Source: Zhongshania sp. (GTDB taxonomy: Bacteria; Pseudomonadota; Gammaproteobacteria; Pseudomonadales; Spongiibacteraceae). Taken from it: a stretch of 63,171 bases of DNA. The stretch's first letter is position 1. The number at the start of each line of letters is the position of its first letter. Made by a program: the position numbers and the translations under genes. The notes below the pieces were generated by a model, which saw nothing but the letters and a program-made list of their open reading frames with translations, was not told the origin of the DNA and ran no database searches. Positions 18,940 to 26,443 of the stretch are shown piece by piece. Where the stretch lies: positions 1-63,171 of the forward strand of contig NZ_JARGNU010000018.1 in the NCBI RefSeq assembly GCF_029212375.1, read 5' to 3'.

Positions 18940-18946
18940 GGGAGGT

Positions 18947-20884
18947 TTAGCGGTTTAGGCGGTGCTCAATAAGCTCCTCTACCACGCTGGGGTCGGCTAG
19001 GGTCGATATATCGCCAAGGCTGTCGAGTTCATTGGCGGCGATTTTGCGAAGAATCCGGCGCATAATTTTTCCAGAGCGGGTTTTGGGTAAGCCCGGTGCC
19101 CATTGAATTAAGTCGGGTTTGGCGATGGGGCCAATTTCTTTAACGCAAAGTGCGATCAGCTCTTTGATTAATTCAGGGCTGCCTTGGACATCGTGCATCA
19201 GTGTTACGTACGCATAAATGCCTTGTCCCTTAATGTCGTGGGGGTAGCCAGCCACAGCGGCCTCGGCCACAGCTTCGTGGAGTACCAGCGCACTTTCTAT
19301 TTCGGCGGTACCCATGCGGTGGCCAGAAATATTCAATACATCGTCAACCCGTCCGGTAATCCAGTAATCGCCATCGGCATCGCGGCGGGCGCCGTCGCCG
19401 GTAAAGTAGTAGCCGGGGTGGGTGCTAAAATAGGTTTCGATTAAGCGCTGATGGTCGCCATAAACACTGCGAATCTGGCCGGGCCAAGAGCGTTTAATAA
19501 CGAGCAGGCCTTCGCCTGGGCCGACGATTTCCTTGTCATCATTATCGAGCAGTGCGGGTTCAACGCCAAAGAAGGGTTTGGTTGCCGAGCCGGGCTTCAT
19601 GTCGATGGCGCCAGGCAGGGGTGTAAGCATGTGGGCACCGGTTTCAGTCTGCCACCAAGTATCGACGATCGGGCAGCGATGTTCGCCGATTACGCGGTGA
19701 TACCACTCCCAGGCCTCTGGGTTTATCGGTTCGCCCACCGTGCCAAGCACACGCAGGCTGCTGCGGTCGGTACCGTCCACGTACTCGTCGCCAGCGCCCA
19801 TTAAAGCGCGCAGCGCGGTAGGCGCGGTGTAGAAAATATTTACCTTGTGTTTGTCGACCACCTGCCAGCACCGCGAGGCGTCGGGGTAGGTGGGCACGCC
19901 TTCAAAAAGTAGGGTGGTGGCGCCGTTGGTCAGTGGGCCGTAGACAATATAGCTGTGGCCGGTGATCCAGCCGACATCGGCGGTACACCAAAACACTTCG
20001 CCGTCTTTGTAGTCGAAAACGTATTTATGGCTCATGGCCGACTGCAGTAAATAGCCGGCACTGGTGTGCATTACGCCCTTGGGTTTACCGGTGGAGCCGG
20101 AGGTGTACAAAATAAAGAGTGGCGTTTCGCTGGGCATGGCGACGGCGGGGCAGTCGCTGCTCGCACTGGCCATCTCGTCGTGATACCAGAGGTCGCGTCC
20201 ATCCTGCCAGTTAATCTCACCGCCAGTACGTTTCACTACTAAGCACTTTTCAATGCAGGGGCAGTGCTCCAGTGCTAGGTCGGCATTGGCTTTTAATGGG
20301 ATTTTTTTGCCGCTGCGCAGGCCTTCGTCAGCGGTGATCAACATTTTACAGTCGGCGTTTTGAATACGATCTTTTAGGGCGTCGGGTGAAAAACCGCCGA
20401 ATATCACCGAATGAATTGCACCGATGCGGGCGCAGGCCAGCATGGCATAGGCCGCTTCGGGAATCATCGGCATATAAAGACAAACTCGGTCGCCCTTGGT
20501 GACGCCTTGGGCTTTTAAAACATTGGCGAGTTTACATACTTCTTCGTGTAATTCGCGGTAGCTAATGTGTTTGGATTCACTTGGGTCATCGCCTTCCCAA
20601 ATGATGGCAGTTTGTTCGGCACGGGTTTCAAGGTGGCGGTCTATACAGTTGTAGGCGACATTGAGTTCGCCGCCCTCAAACCAGCTGGCTTCGCCCTTGC
20701 TAAAGTCGTAGCTGTTGACGGTGTGCCAATCTCGATCCCACGTTAAGAAGGCCTTTGCCTGATTTGACCAGAAGGTATCTGGATCCGCGAGGGATTGCTC
20801 ATACATGGCGTCGTATTGCTCACGGTTGATGTGGGCATCGGCTGCGAAATTATCTGGCACGGGGTGTACATGGACTTTACTCAT
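18947..20884 (-). CDS. acs: Acetyl-CoA synthetase (AMP-forming)
   Basis: Acs activates acetate to acetyl-CoA via acetyl-AMP. The 645-residue protein has the adenylation P-loop [15 protein letters not shown], the [12 protein letters not shown] core and [10 protein letters not shown] hinge. Its C-terminal [17 protein letters not shown] contains the Lys that is reversibly acetylated by Pat-type enzymes in this family. GAGAG precedes the ATG. It supplies acetyl-CoA for the nearby glyoxylate genes. A CGACT-aa-AGTCG palindrome lies about 110 bp upstream. Confidence 0.97.
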   Translation of the reverse strand: MSKVHVHPVPDNFAADAHINREQYDAMYEQSLADPDTFWSNQAKAFLTWDRDWHTVNSYDFSKGEASWFEGGELNVAYNCIDRHLETRAEQTAIIWEGDDPSESKHISYRELHEEVCKLANVLKAQGVTKGDRVCLYMPMIPEAAYAMLACARIGAIHSVIFGGFSPDALKDRIQNADCKMLITADEGLRSGKKIPLKANADLALEHCPCIEKCLVVKRTGGEINWQDGRDLWYHDEMASASSDCPAVAMPSETPLFILYTSGSTGKPKGVMHTSAGYLLQSAMSHKYVFDYKDGEVFWCTADVGWITGHSYIVYGPLTNGATTLLFEGVPTYPDASRCWQVVDKHKVNIFYTAPTALRALMGAGDEYVDGTDRSSLRVLGTVGEPINPEAWEWYHRVIGEHRCPIVDTWWQTETGAHMLTPLPGAIDMKPGSATKPFFGVEPALLDNDDKEIVGPGEGLLVIKRSWPGQIRSVYGDHQRLIETYFSTHPGYYFTGDGARRDADGDYWITGRVDDVLNISGHRMGTAEIESALVLHEAVAEAAVAGYPHDIKGQGIYAYVTLMHDVQGSPELIKELIALCVKEIGPIAKPDLIQWAPGLPKTRSGKIMRRILRKIAANELDSLGDISTLADPSVVEELIEHRLNR

Positions 20885-20993
20885 AGCAGAACTCTCAAAT
20901 GCGCGATTGTTATCGTTGGACGGCGTGGCGCGTCGAATAGCGGATTTTCAACTTGCAGGATAACGGCTTGGCGGCAGTGATTGAAGCCCCCTA

Positions 20994-21005
20994 CGACTAA
21001 AGTCG
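20994..21005. promoter_or_regulatory. Palindrome upstream of acs
   Basis: CGACT (20994-20998) and AGTCG (21001-21005) form a perfect dyad around AA, within a slightly larger TAC...GTA symmetry. It lies 110-121 bp upstream of the acs start, a plausible activator or repressor site. The regulator is not identified. Confidence 0.4.
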
Positions 21006-21107
21006 AGTAAGGATTTCGCTGGGAGTATTTGCTCGGTGGTATTAATAAATTTGGTGCAGGGGTGCCTAGCCATAACTTACTGGTAAATAGCGGGGCGGGA
21101 GGGGTGT

Positions 21108-21140
21108 GCGGGAGTCTCGGCTTGTGGCCGCAGCTCCCGC
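21108..21140 (-). terminator. GC-rich hairpin downstream of panD
   Basis: Arms GCGGGAG (21108-21114) and CTCCCGC (21134-21140) form a GC-rich stem-loop starting 7 bp past the panD stop. No T-run follows on the minus strand, so it is at best an imperfect terminator or a 3'-end stabiliser. Confidence 0.45.
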
Positions 21141-21146
21141 TCGGGG

Positions 21147-21527
21147 TCAGGCGACTTGAACGGGGATAGCGTTGCTGGCGTGGCTGACGGTATTGTCTGG
21201 GTTCATGTAGATCAGGCGCGGTTTGAAGTTGATAAGTTCAACTTCGGAATACGTAGCATAGGCGCAGATAATAATAATGTCGTCGACATTGGCCTTGTGA
21301 GCCGCCGCGCCATTAATCGAAATAATGCCACTATTGTCTTCGCCACGAATAGCATAGGTGGTGAAGCGCTCGCCATTGGTGACGTTGTAAATCTGAATCT
21401 GTTCGAACTCACGGATGCCCGACATATCGAGCAATTTACCGTCTATCGCGCAGGATCCTTCATAGTTTAGCACTGCGTGAGTAACGCAGGCTTTATGGAG
21501 TTTCGCTTTCAGCATAACGGACTGCAT
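21147..21527 (-). CDS. panD: Aspartate 1-decarboxylase precursor
   Basis: PanD makes beta-alanine from aspartate for pantothenate synthesis. The 126-residue proenzyme carries the self-cleavage site Gly24-Ser25 ([10 protein letters not shown]), from which the pyruvoyl cofactor forms, plus [20 protein letters not shown]. Start ATG follows AAAGGAA. It lies 33 bp downstream of panC on the same strand. Confidence 0.97.
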   Translation of the reverse strand: MQSVMLKAKLHKACVTHAVLNYEGSCAIDGKLLDMSGIREFEQIQIYNVTNGERFTTYAIRGEDNSGIISINGAAAHKANVDDIIIICAYATYSEVELINFKPRLIYMNPDNTVSHASNAIPVQVA

Positions 21528-21560
21528 AACGCTGTTCCTTTCTCTTCGGTCGCTGCTGGC

Positions 21561-22445
21561 TTAATTAGTCGCTAGCATTCCCCAGTCGGCGCTGGAGTTA
21601 ACGTTCAGGGTGACGTTGTCAATCAGGCGGGTAGTGCCAAGTTTGGCCGCCGCCAGAATTACAACTTCCTCGGTGTCCGCTGTTACTGGACGCAGGGTAC
21701 GGGAATCGCAAATACTGAAGTAGTCTGCCTCTAAGCCGGCCTGGTTAAGGCTGGTTTTGGCGTGCTGCTCCAGTTTGCAATAACTGTCAAAGCCGCAGGC
21801 AATCGCCTCGCGACACTCCTGTAATACCTTGTGCAAAACGGGTGCAATTTGGCGCTGCTCGGCATTGAGATAGCCGTTGCGAGAGCTCAGTGCAAGGCCG
21901 TCGTCGGCGCGGGCGGTGGCAACACCAACCACGTCGATCGGCATGCATAAATCGCGCACCATTTTACGGATAACGCTAAGCTGCTGGAAATCCTTTTCAC
22001 CAAACACCGCGGTGTCTGGTTGCACAATATTCAATAGCTTGGCCACCACGGTGGCAACACCGGTGAAATGACCGGGTCGGCTTGCGCCGCAATGTTCATT
22101 AGACAGTTCTGGCACAGATACTTTGCTGTGGCTGTCCATTCCCTCTGGGTAGATTTCGTCTACCTGCGGAAGGAATAAAAACTGCGCGCCTTCGGCAAAC
22201 AATTTTTCTTTGTCTGCAGCGAGGGTTCGCGGGTAGTTGCTCAGGTCTTCGTTGGCACCGAATTGCAGTGGATTGACGAAAATGCTGACAACCACAATAT
22301 CGGCATGTTGGCGCGCTCGACGTACCAAGCGCAAGTGGCCTTCATGCAAATTACCCATAGTCGGAACAAAGGCGACGGTTTTACCGGCGCGTTTTCCCGA
22401 ATTAAGGGCGGCCCTTAATGCTGCGGCTGTGCTGTAAGTTTTCAT
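21561..22445 (-). CDS. panC: Pantothenate synthetase (pantoate-beta-alanine ligase)
   Basis: PanC joins pantoate and beta-alanine using ATP. The 294-residue protein has the HIGH-like MGNLHEGHLRLV, IFVNPLQFGANEDLSNYPR, GEKDFQQL and KMSKS-like SSRNGYL segments. The start ATG has a close AGGGG. Unusually for this cluster, 269 bp separate it from panB, and that gap contains several dyads, so panC-panD may have their own promoter. Confidence 0.97.
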   Translation of the reverse strand: MKTYSTAAALRAALNSGKRAGKTVAFVPTMGNLHEGHLRLVRRARQHADIVVVSIFVNPLQFGANEDLSNYPRTLAADKEKLFAEGAQFLFLPQVDEIYPEGMDSHSKVSVPELSNEHCGASRPGHFTGVATVVAKLLNIVQPDTAVFGEKDFQQLSVIRKMVRDLCMPIDVVGVATARADDGLALSSRNGYLNAEQRQIAPVLHKVLQECREAIACGFDSYCKLEQHAKTSLNQAGLEADYFSICDSRTLRPVTADTEEVVILAAAKLGTTRLIDNVTLNVNSSADWGMLATN

Positions 22446-22714
22446 ACCCCTAACTTCCCAATCTCATACTTCGCCGGTTGCGAAGGTAGTTTGCTGTGAA
22501 GTCAGTCCGCGCACACCGCGGGCTGGCGACCAAAACACTGGCGTAAAGCCTTTTAAAAAACACTGATGGATTGTTCATAATCTGATCAGTTTGGCCAGTG
22601 GCGGGCAAGTATGCCCGAATCGGAATGGCCGTTCAATGCTTTGGTAACAAAAAATTCACGAGATTGTTACCCCGTAAATTGTTCCTCAAGGTAACAGTTT
22701 ACACCTTTTTGCTA
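22446..22714. promoter_or_regulatory. panB-panC gap with GTTAC/GTAAC half-site array and hairpins
   Basis: No gene fits in this 269-base gap. Just after the panB stop lie three half-sites: GGTAACA at 22643-22649, TGTTACC at 22665-22671 and GGTAACA at 22690-22696, spaced 22 and 25 bp. A perfect hairpin CGGGCA-agta-TGCCCG lies at 22602-22617 and the palindrome CTGATCAG at 22582-22589. The half-sites resemble those upstream of the CbrB-type sigma-54 promoter at 26281. A clear promoter for panC could not be assigned. Confidence 0.5.
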
Positions 22715-23506
22715 TCAGTCAAAACTGTGCTCATCGGCGGGAAAGCTGCCGTCTGCTACGGCGTCATTGTAGCGGCCTAGCGCGTCGCCAATGCTACTGC
22801 TGCCTTCAGCAAAGTTGCGAACAAAGCGGGCGGTTTTCTCGGTGACGCCCAAGAGGTCGTGCATAACGAGTACTTGAGCGTCGGTTTCATTGCCTGCGCC
22901 AATGCCGATAACGGGGATTTTTAAGGCGCTGCTAATCTCGGCGCCTAATTTACGGGGCACGCACTCGAGTACCAGTAATGCGGCGCCAGCGGCTTCTAGG
23001 GCAAGCGCATCGTCGAGGATGGACTGGGCTTGGCTGTCTTCACGGCCTTGCACGCGGTAACCGCCTAGAACGTTGACCGACTGCGGGGTCAGGCCCAGAT
23101 GGCCGCAAACAGGGATGCCAGCGTGGTTGAGTTGGGTAATGCTAGTGCAGAGCCAGCTGCCGCCTTCAAGTTTGACCATTTGCGCGCCAGCGCGCATCAG
23201 TTGGGTGGCGTTGTTTAGGCACTGCTCAGGGGTGTTGTAGCTGCCAAAGGGCATATCGCTAATGATGAGCGGGCGCTGGCAACCGCGGCTTACGCAGGCG
23301 GTGTGATAAGCCATGTCGTCAACGGTGACGGGCAGGGTGGAATCGTGACCCTGCAATACCATGCCTAGTGAGTCGCCCACTAAAATGGCATCGATACCGG
23401 CTTTTTCGACCAATTTGGCAAAGCTGGCGTCGTAGCAGGTGACGACGGCAAATTTTTGCTGGCTTTGCTTTTTGGCTAGCAAGCTGAGGATGTTGACCTT
23501 ACTCAT
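22715..23506 (-). CDS. panB: 3-methyl-2-oxobutanoate hydroxymethyltransferase
   Basis: PanB makes ketopantoate from 2-ketoisovalerate and methylene-THF. The 263-residue protein shows [39 protein letters not shown] (metal and substrate site), [17 protein letters not shown] and [12 protein letters not shown]. Start ATG follows GAGG. It is 18 bp after the deoxynucleoside kinase gene and heads toward panC across the regulatory gap. Confidence 0.97.
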   Translation of the reverse strand: MSKVNILSLLAKKQSQQKFAVVTCYDASFAKLVEKAGIDAILVGDSLGMVLQGHDSTLPVTVDDMAYHTACVSRGCQRPLIISDMPFGSYNTPEQCLNNATQLMRAGAQMVKLEGGSWLCTSITQLNHAGIPVCGHLGLTPQSVNVLGGYRVQGREDSQAQSILDDALALEAAGAALLVLECVPRKLGAEISSALKIPVIGIGAGNETDAQVLVMHDLLGVTEKTARFVRNFAEGSSSIGDALGRYNDAVADGSFPADEHSFD

Positions 23507-23524
23507 AGCGCGCCTCGACGGTGC

Positions 23525-24205
23525 TTAAAAAAAAGTGGGGTTAAAGTAATGGCGACCGCTGCGAATTTCCAGCAGATATTGCAATAACTGCTCATATTGC
23601 TGGTCATTATGGGCAAAATCAATTTCTGCGGCGTTAATAATGAGCAGCGGCGAGTCTTGGTAGGAGTGGAAATACTCGCTGTAGGCGCCGTTAATTTTCT
23701 CTAGGTAGTCTATATCGATATTGCGCTCAAAATTTACGCCGCGCTGGTGGATGCGCTCGCGCAGGGTTTTGGCCGGTGCTTGCAAATAAATCACAAGGTC
23801 GGGGGTGGGTACATCGACTTGGACCTGCTGGTAAACCTTGCGGTAGAGCTCAAGCTCGTTAGCATCAAGGGTGATTTGGGCGAATAGCGGGTCTTTTTGA
23901 AAGACAAAGTCGGCGACGTGGGTTTGTTCAAATAAATCGCTTTGGCGCAAATCGCTGAGCTGCTGGGCGCGCTGAAATAAAAAGAATAGCTGGGCAGAAA
24001 GCGCCGCGTGGCGTTGGTTTGCGTAAAAACGTGCCAGAAAAGGATTGTCTTCGGCCTTTTCTAAAAGCAGGTGGAAGCCTAGAGATTTGGCTAAACGGCG
24101 CGCTAAGGTAGTTTTGCCAACGCCAATTGGCCCCTCAACCGCAATAAAGCGGGGTGGTTTGTGAGGGTTGATAATCGGCTCGTTAACGAGGTTGTGATTC
24201 GTCAT
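23525..24205 (-). CDS. Deoxynucleoside kinase family protein
   Basis: The 226-residue protein has a P-loop FIAVEGPIGVGKTTLARRLAK, a substrate-site segment EKAEDNPFLARFYANQ, and the lid-like RIHQRGVNFERNIDIDYLEKIN of the deoxyadenosine/deoxyguanosine kinase family. It should phosphorylate deoxynucleosides in salvage; the base preference is not readable. The same gene sits between folK and panB in Pseudomonas as I recall. Its start overlaps the folK end by 23 bp, suggesting translational coupling. Confidence 0.87.
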   Translation of the reverse strand: MTNHNLVNEPIINPHKPPRFIAVEGPIGVGKTTLARRLAKSLGFHLLLEKAEDNPFLARFYANQRHAALSAQLFFLFQRAQQLSDLRQSDLFEQTHVADFVFQKDPLFAQITLDANELELYRKVYQQVQVDVPTPDLVIYLQAPAKTLRERIHQRGVNFERNIDIDYLEKINGAYSEYFHSYQDSPLLIINAAEIDFAHNDQQYEQLLQYLLEIRSGRHYFNPTFF

Positions 24206-24686
24206 TGCTGTTTAAAACCCACAGAGTATCAGTGTCTTTAAAGTCTAGGTTTAAGCTGTCGCCGAATACGGACTGTAACAGCTTTTGAGGCGCAATATCG
24301 CATAGCGGACGCAGCACAAAGTCGCGCTGATGCATGCGTGGATGAGGTACGCAAAGCAATTCATTATTAATGCGCTGCTGGCCGTAGAGTAAGAGGTCGA
24401 GGTCGAGGGTGCGTGGCCCCCAGTGTAATTCGCGGCGGCGCTGATGCAGGGCTTCAATACCTTGCATGGCGAGCAGTAATTGCTCGGCCGTTAAGTCGGT
24501 GTCGATAGCGGCGGCGGCATTGACGTAGTTGTCTTGCTGGCCCGGCCCGACGGCTTGTGAACCGTAGAGTTTTGAGTTTTCAATGAATTGGCAGTTGGGC
24601 AGGGCTGCCAATTCATTGAGCGCGCTTAAAACGTGCTGCAGCGGATTTTCGAGATTGCTGCCCAGGCCAATATAGCAACGAATCAT
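24183..24686 (-). CDS. folK: Hydroxymethyldihydropterin pyrophosphokinase
   Basis: FolK pyrophosphorylates the pterin precursor of folate. The 167-residue protein has CYIGLGSNLENPLQHV at the N-terminus, QDNYVNAAAAIDT, and the signature RRELHWGPRTLDLDLLLYG with HPRMHQRDFVLRPL after it. Its ATG overlaps the pcnB stop (ATGA), and its 3' end overlaps the kinase gene, so pcnB-folK-kinase-panB form a tight operon. Confidence 0.96.
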   Translation of the reverse strand: MIRCYIGLGSNLENPLQHVLSALNELAALPNCQFIENSKLYGSQAVGPGQQDNYVNAAAAIDTDLTAEQLLLAMQGIEALHQRRRELHWGPRTLDLDLLLYGQQRINNELLCVPHPRMHQRDFVLRPLCDIAPQKLLQSVFGDSLNLDFKDTDTLWVLNSNDESQPR

Positions 24687-26062
24687 CGCGGTTTGCGAGG
24701 TCCGCGCCGGCGACGAGGGTTGCTGCGGGGCTTTTCGCTAGCAGGAACTTGGCTGAGCATGGCGCCGCGGGTGTCGACGTGGGCTTCTTGGAATGCCAGC
24801 CACCACTGTCCGAGTTCGGGTTCTATTTCGCCGGCTTGCTCGCGCAGTAGTAAAAAGTCGAAGCCGGCGCGAAAGTAGCGGTGCTCCAATAGTTGCTCAG
24901 GGCGCTTGCCGGAGCGACGGGTTAGGCGGCACTGCAGTTCCCAGATGTCGCGCATGGGCAGCGAGAAGCGCTTGGGTATGGCAACGGTTTGCTGTTGCTT
25001 ATGGAGCACCCGCTCCGCGGCTTGATGCAGTGCGGCGATTTCGGGTGCGCCAGATGCCATTATCTCTTGGTGAAGGTGTTTTACCATTGGCCACAAGATA
25101 ACTGCGTAGATAAAGGCTGGGGTAACGGGCTTGCCTTCGGCGATGCGGGCGTCGGTGTTAATCAGGCCCTGCTTGATAATTTCTTCTGCCGCAGGCTCTC
25201 GCTGGTTGAGCATTTTTTGGGTGGCGGGGAAGAGCGGTGCAAATAAGCCATAGCGCTGCATTAGGGCGTAGGTGTGCAGGCCTTGACCCGACATAAACAG
25301 CTTGATGACTTCGTCAAACATTCTTGCTGCGGCGATATCGCAGAGCAGCGGCGCAAGGCGCGTAAGTGGCTCTTCGCTGTGGCGTTCAATATCGAAGTCA
25401 AGTTTGGCGGCAAAGCGCACCACGCGCAGCATTCGTACCGGATCTTCTCGGTAGCGGGTCTCTGGATCGCCGATAATGCGGATAAGCTTGTTCTTGAGAT
25501 CTTGCATGCCGCCGACAAAGTCGTAAACACTGAAGTCGCGGCTAGAGTAATACAGCGCATTGATGGTGAGGTCGCGGCGTGCGGCATCCTCGTCAACGGA
25601 GCCGTAAACATTGTCTCTGGTCAGCATGCCCGATTCGGTTTGCGCGGAGTGCTTATTGCGCTGGGGGTTGCTGGCTGGCGCGTCGTGGCTGCCGCGGAAG
25701 GTGGTGACCTCGATAATTTCGCGGCCAAAGCGGACGTGAACAATACGAAAGCGTCGACCGATGATGCGGCTGTTGCGAAACACGCCGCGAACTTGTTCGG
25801 GAGTGGCGTCGGTGGCAATGTCAAAATCTTTGGGCTGGCCGCCAAGGAGTAGGTCGCGCACGCCGCCGCCAACCAAAAAGGCTTCGAAACCTTCTTCGTT
25901 GAGTCGGCGGATGACTTTCAGTGCCGCATCGCTGATGTGTTTGCGCGACACGCAGTGTTCGTCGCGGGGAATAATGGCCACTTGGTGTGCGGAGCCTTGG
26001 CTGGATTTGGAAAATTTGCCGGTTAGCTTTTTCCACAGCCCGGTAACGGAGCTTGATGTCAT
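24683..26062 (-). CDS. pcnB: Poly(A) polymerase I
   Basis: PcnB adds 3' poly(A) tails that promote RNA decay. The 459-residue protein has the nucleotidyltransferase motif FLVGGGVRDLLLGGQPKDFDIATDA (split around residues 60-85), RRLTINALYY-like RRDLTINALYYS, and EDPVRMLRVVRFAAKLDF, followed by a basic Arg-rich C-terminus (NPRRRRGPRKPR). This longer, basic-tailed form distinguishes it from the CCA-adding enzyme. It has no obvious Shine-Dalgarno. An extended -10 promoter lies 38-46 bp upstream. Confidence 0.95.
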   Translation of the reverse strand: MTSSSVTGLWKKLTGKFSKSSQGSAHQVAIIPRDEHCVSRKHISDAALKVIRRLNEEGFEAFLVGGGVRDLLLGGQPKDFDIATDATPEQVRGVFRNSRIIGRRFRIVHVRFGREIIEVTTFRGSHDAPASNPQRNKHSAQTESGMLTRDNVYGSVDEDAARRDLTINALYYSSRDFSVYDFVGGMQDLKNKLIRIIGDPETRYREDPVRMLRVVRFAAKLDFDIERHSEEPLTRLAPLLCDIAAARMFDEVIKLFMSGQGLHTYALMQRYGLFAPLFPATQKMLNQREPAAEEIIKQGLINTDARIAEGKPVTPAFIYAVILWPMVKHLHQEIMASGAPEIAALHQAAERVLHKQQQTVAIPKRFSLPMRDIWELQCRLTRRSGKRPEQLLEHRYFRAGFDFLLLREQAGEIEPELGQWWLAFQEAHVDTRGAMLSQVPASEKPRSNPRRRRGPRKPR

Positions 26063-26099
26063 TGAGTTTAGGGGTCGGCCGTTAGTTTGGAAAGGCGGT

Positions 26100-26108
26100 A
26101 TTCTAGCA
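26100..26108 (-). promoter_or_regulatory. Extended -10 promoter of pcnB
   Basis: On the minus strand TGCTAGAAT gives an extended -10 (TG-n-TAGAAT) about 40 bp before the pcnB ATG. No strong -35 is seen, as is usual with an extended -10. It lies downstream of the RNA terminator at 26161, so pcnB need not depend on the RNA promoter. Confidence 0.5.
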
Positions 26109-26159
26109 CAGGGATTTAGGGTGTGCGGGAAATGCTCAGGGGGAATTTTCGGTGTTTCT

Positions 26160-26270
26160 AAAATGAAGAAGGGGAAAACAATGTCTTCCCCACCCAGGTC
26201 TCTTTGCTATTATATTATTATTATTGTTTCTCTTTTATTATTATTATTTTGTTTTCTTATTGTTGTTTGA
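26160..26270 (-). ncRNA. Candidate CrcZ-like Hfq-decoy small RNA
   Basis: Starting 12 nt past a sigma-54 -12 element, the predicted transcript is about 105-110 nt. Its first ~65 nt are A-rich triplets of the ARN type: AAC-AAC-AAT-AAG-AAA, then four AAT repeats plus AAA, then AGA-AAC and four AAT repeats. These give many overlapping AANAAYAA (CA) motifs, the class bound by the Hfq distal face. It ends in an intrinsic terminator (26161-26191). Pseudomonas CrcZ, a CbrAB/sigma-54-driven RNA that titrates Hfq and relieves catabolite repression, lies at this same position between cbrB and pcnB but is about 400 nt. No ORF with a ribosome binding site is present. Function is inferred from promoter, motif and synteny together. 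Confidence 0.8.
26161..26191 (-). terminator. Terminator of the candidate CrcZ-like RNA
   Basis: On the minus strand GGGGAAGAC (26191-26183) pairs with GTTTTCCCC (26179-26171), including one G-U, around an ATT triloop. A T-rich tail, TTCTTCATTT, follows. This defines the RNA 3' end well before pcnB. Confidence 0.75.
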
Positions 26271-26280
26271 CAGTAAAGAG

Positions 26281-26297
26281 AGCATATGCCGTGCCAA
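26281..26297 (-). promoter_or_regulatory. Sigma-54 promoter (-24/-12)
   Basis: On the minus strand TTGGCACG, four bases, then ATGCT match the RpoN consensus TTGGCACG-N4-TTGCW at all but one position, with GG-N10-GC spacing exactly kept. GG is at 26295-26294 and GC at 26283-26282, predicting a start at about 26270. It lies just downstream of cbrB, which encodes a GAFTGA-containing sigma-54 activator. Confidence 0.88.
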
Positions 26298-26370
26298 GTT
26301 ATGAAATTCGTTGTTTTTCAGTGTGTTAGGTATTTTCCCTGTTGTGGAAAGCCCTTACATATTTGTGAAC

Positions 26371-26419
26371 TGTTACCTTACTATACGCCCTTTGTTACAT
26401 TTCCTTGCTTGGGGTAACG
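26371..26419. promoter_or_regulatory. Putative activator-binding array upstream of the sigma-54 promoter
   Basis: Three half-sites lie between the cbrB stop and the promoter: TGTTACC at 26371-26377, TGTTACA at 26393-26399 and GGTAACG at 26413-26419. Core spacing is 22 and 20 bp, about two helical turns. They sit roughly 100-145 bp upstream of the predicted start, the usual place for enhancer sites of sigma-54 activators. I recall TGTTAC/GTAACA-type dyads for Pseudomonas CbrB but cannot verify it here. Confidence 0.6.
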
Positions 26420-26443
26420 ATGGGCGTAATGCTTAAACGGTAC

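Noticed and set aside
22518-22533. TTGGTCG...GCG on the minus strand as a sigma-54 promoter for panC
   Set aside because: GG-N10-GC spacing is met but the -12 element (CCGCG) and the -24 CAC are poor matches, unlike the near-perfect site at 26281.
26205-26270. Reading the ATT/TTA tract as a neutral microsatellite or as a T-rich element on the plus strand
   Set aside because: Its position directly after a sigma-54 start, mixed AAC/AAT/AAG/AGA triplets and the following terminator fit an RNA better than slippage alone, though repeat expansion may have shaped it.
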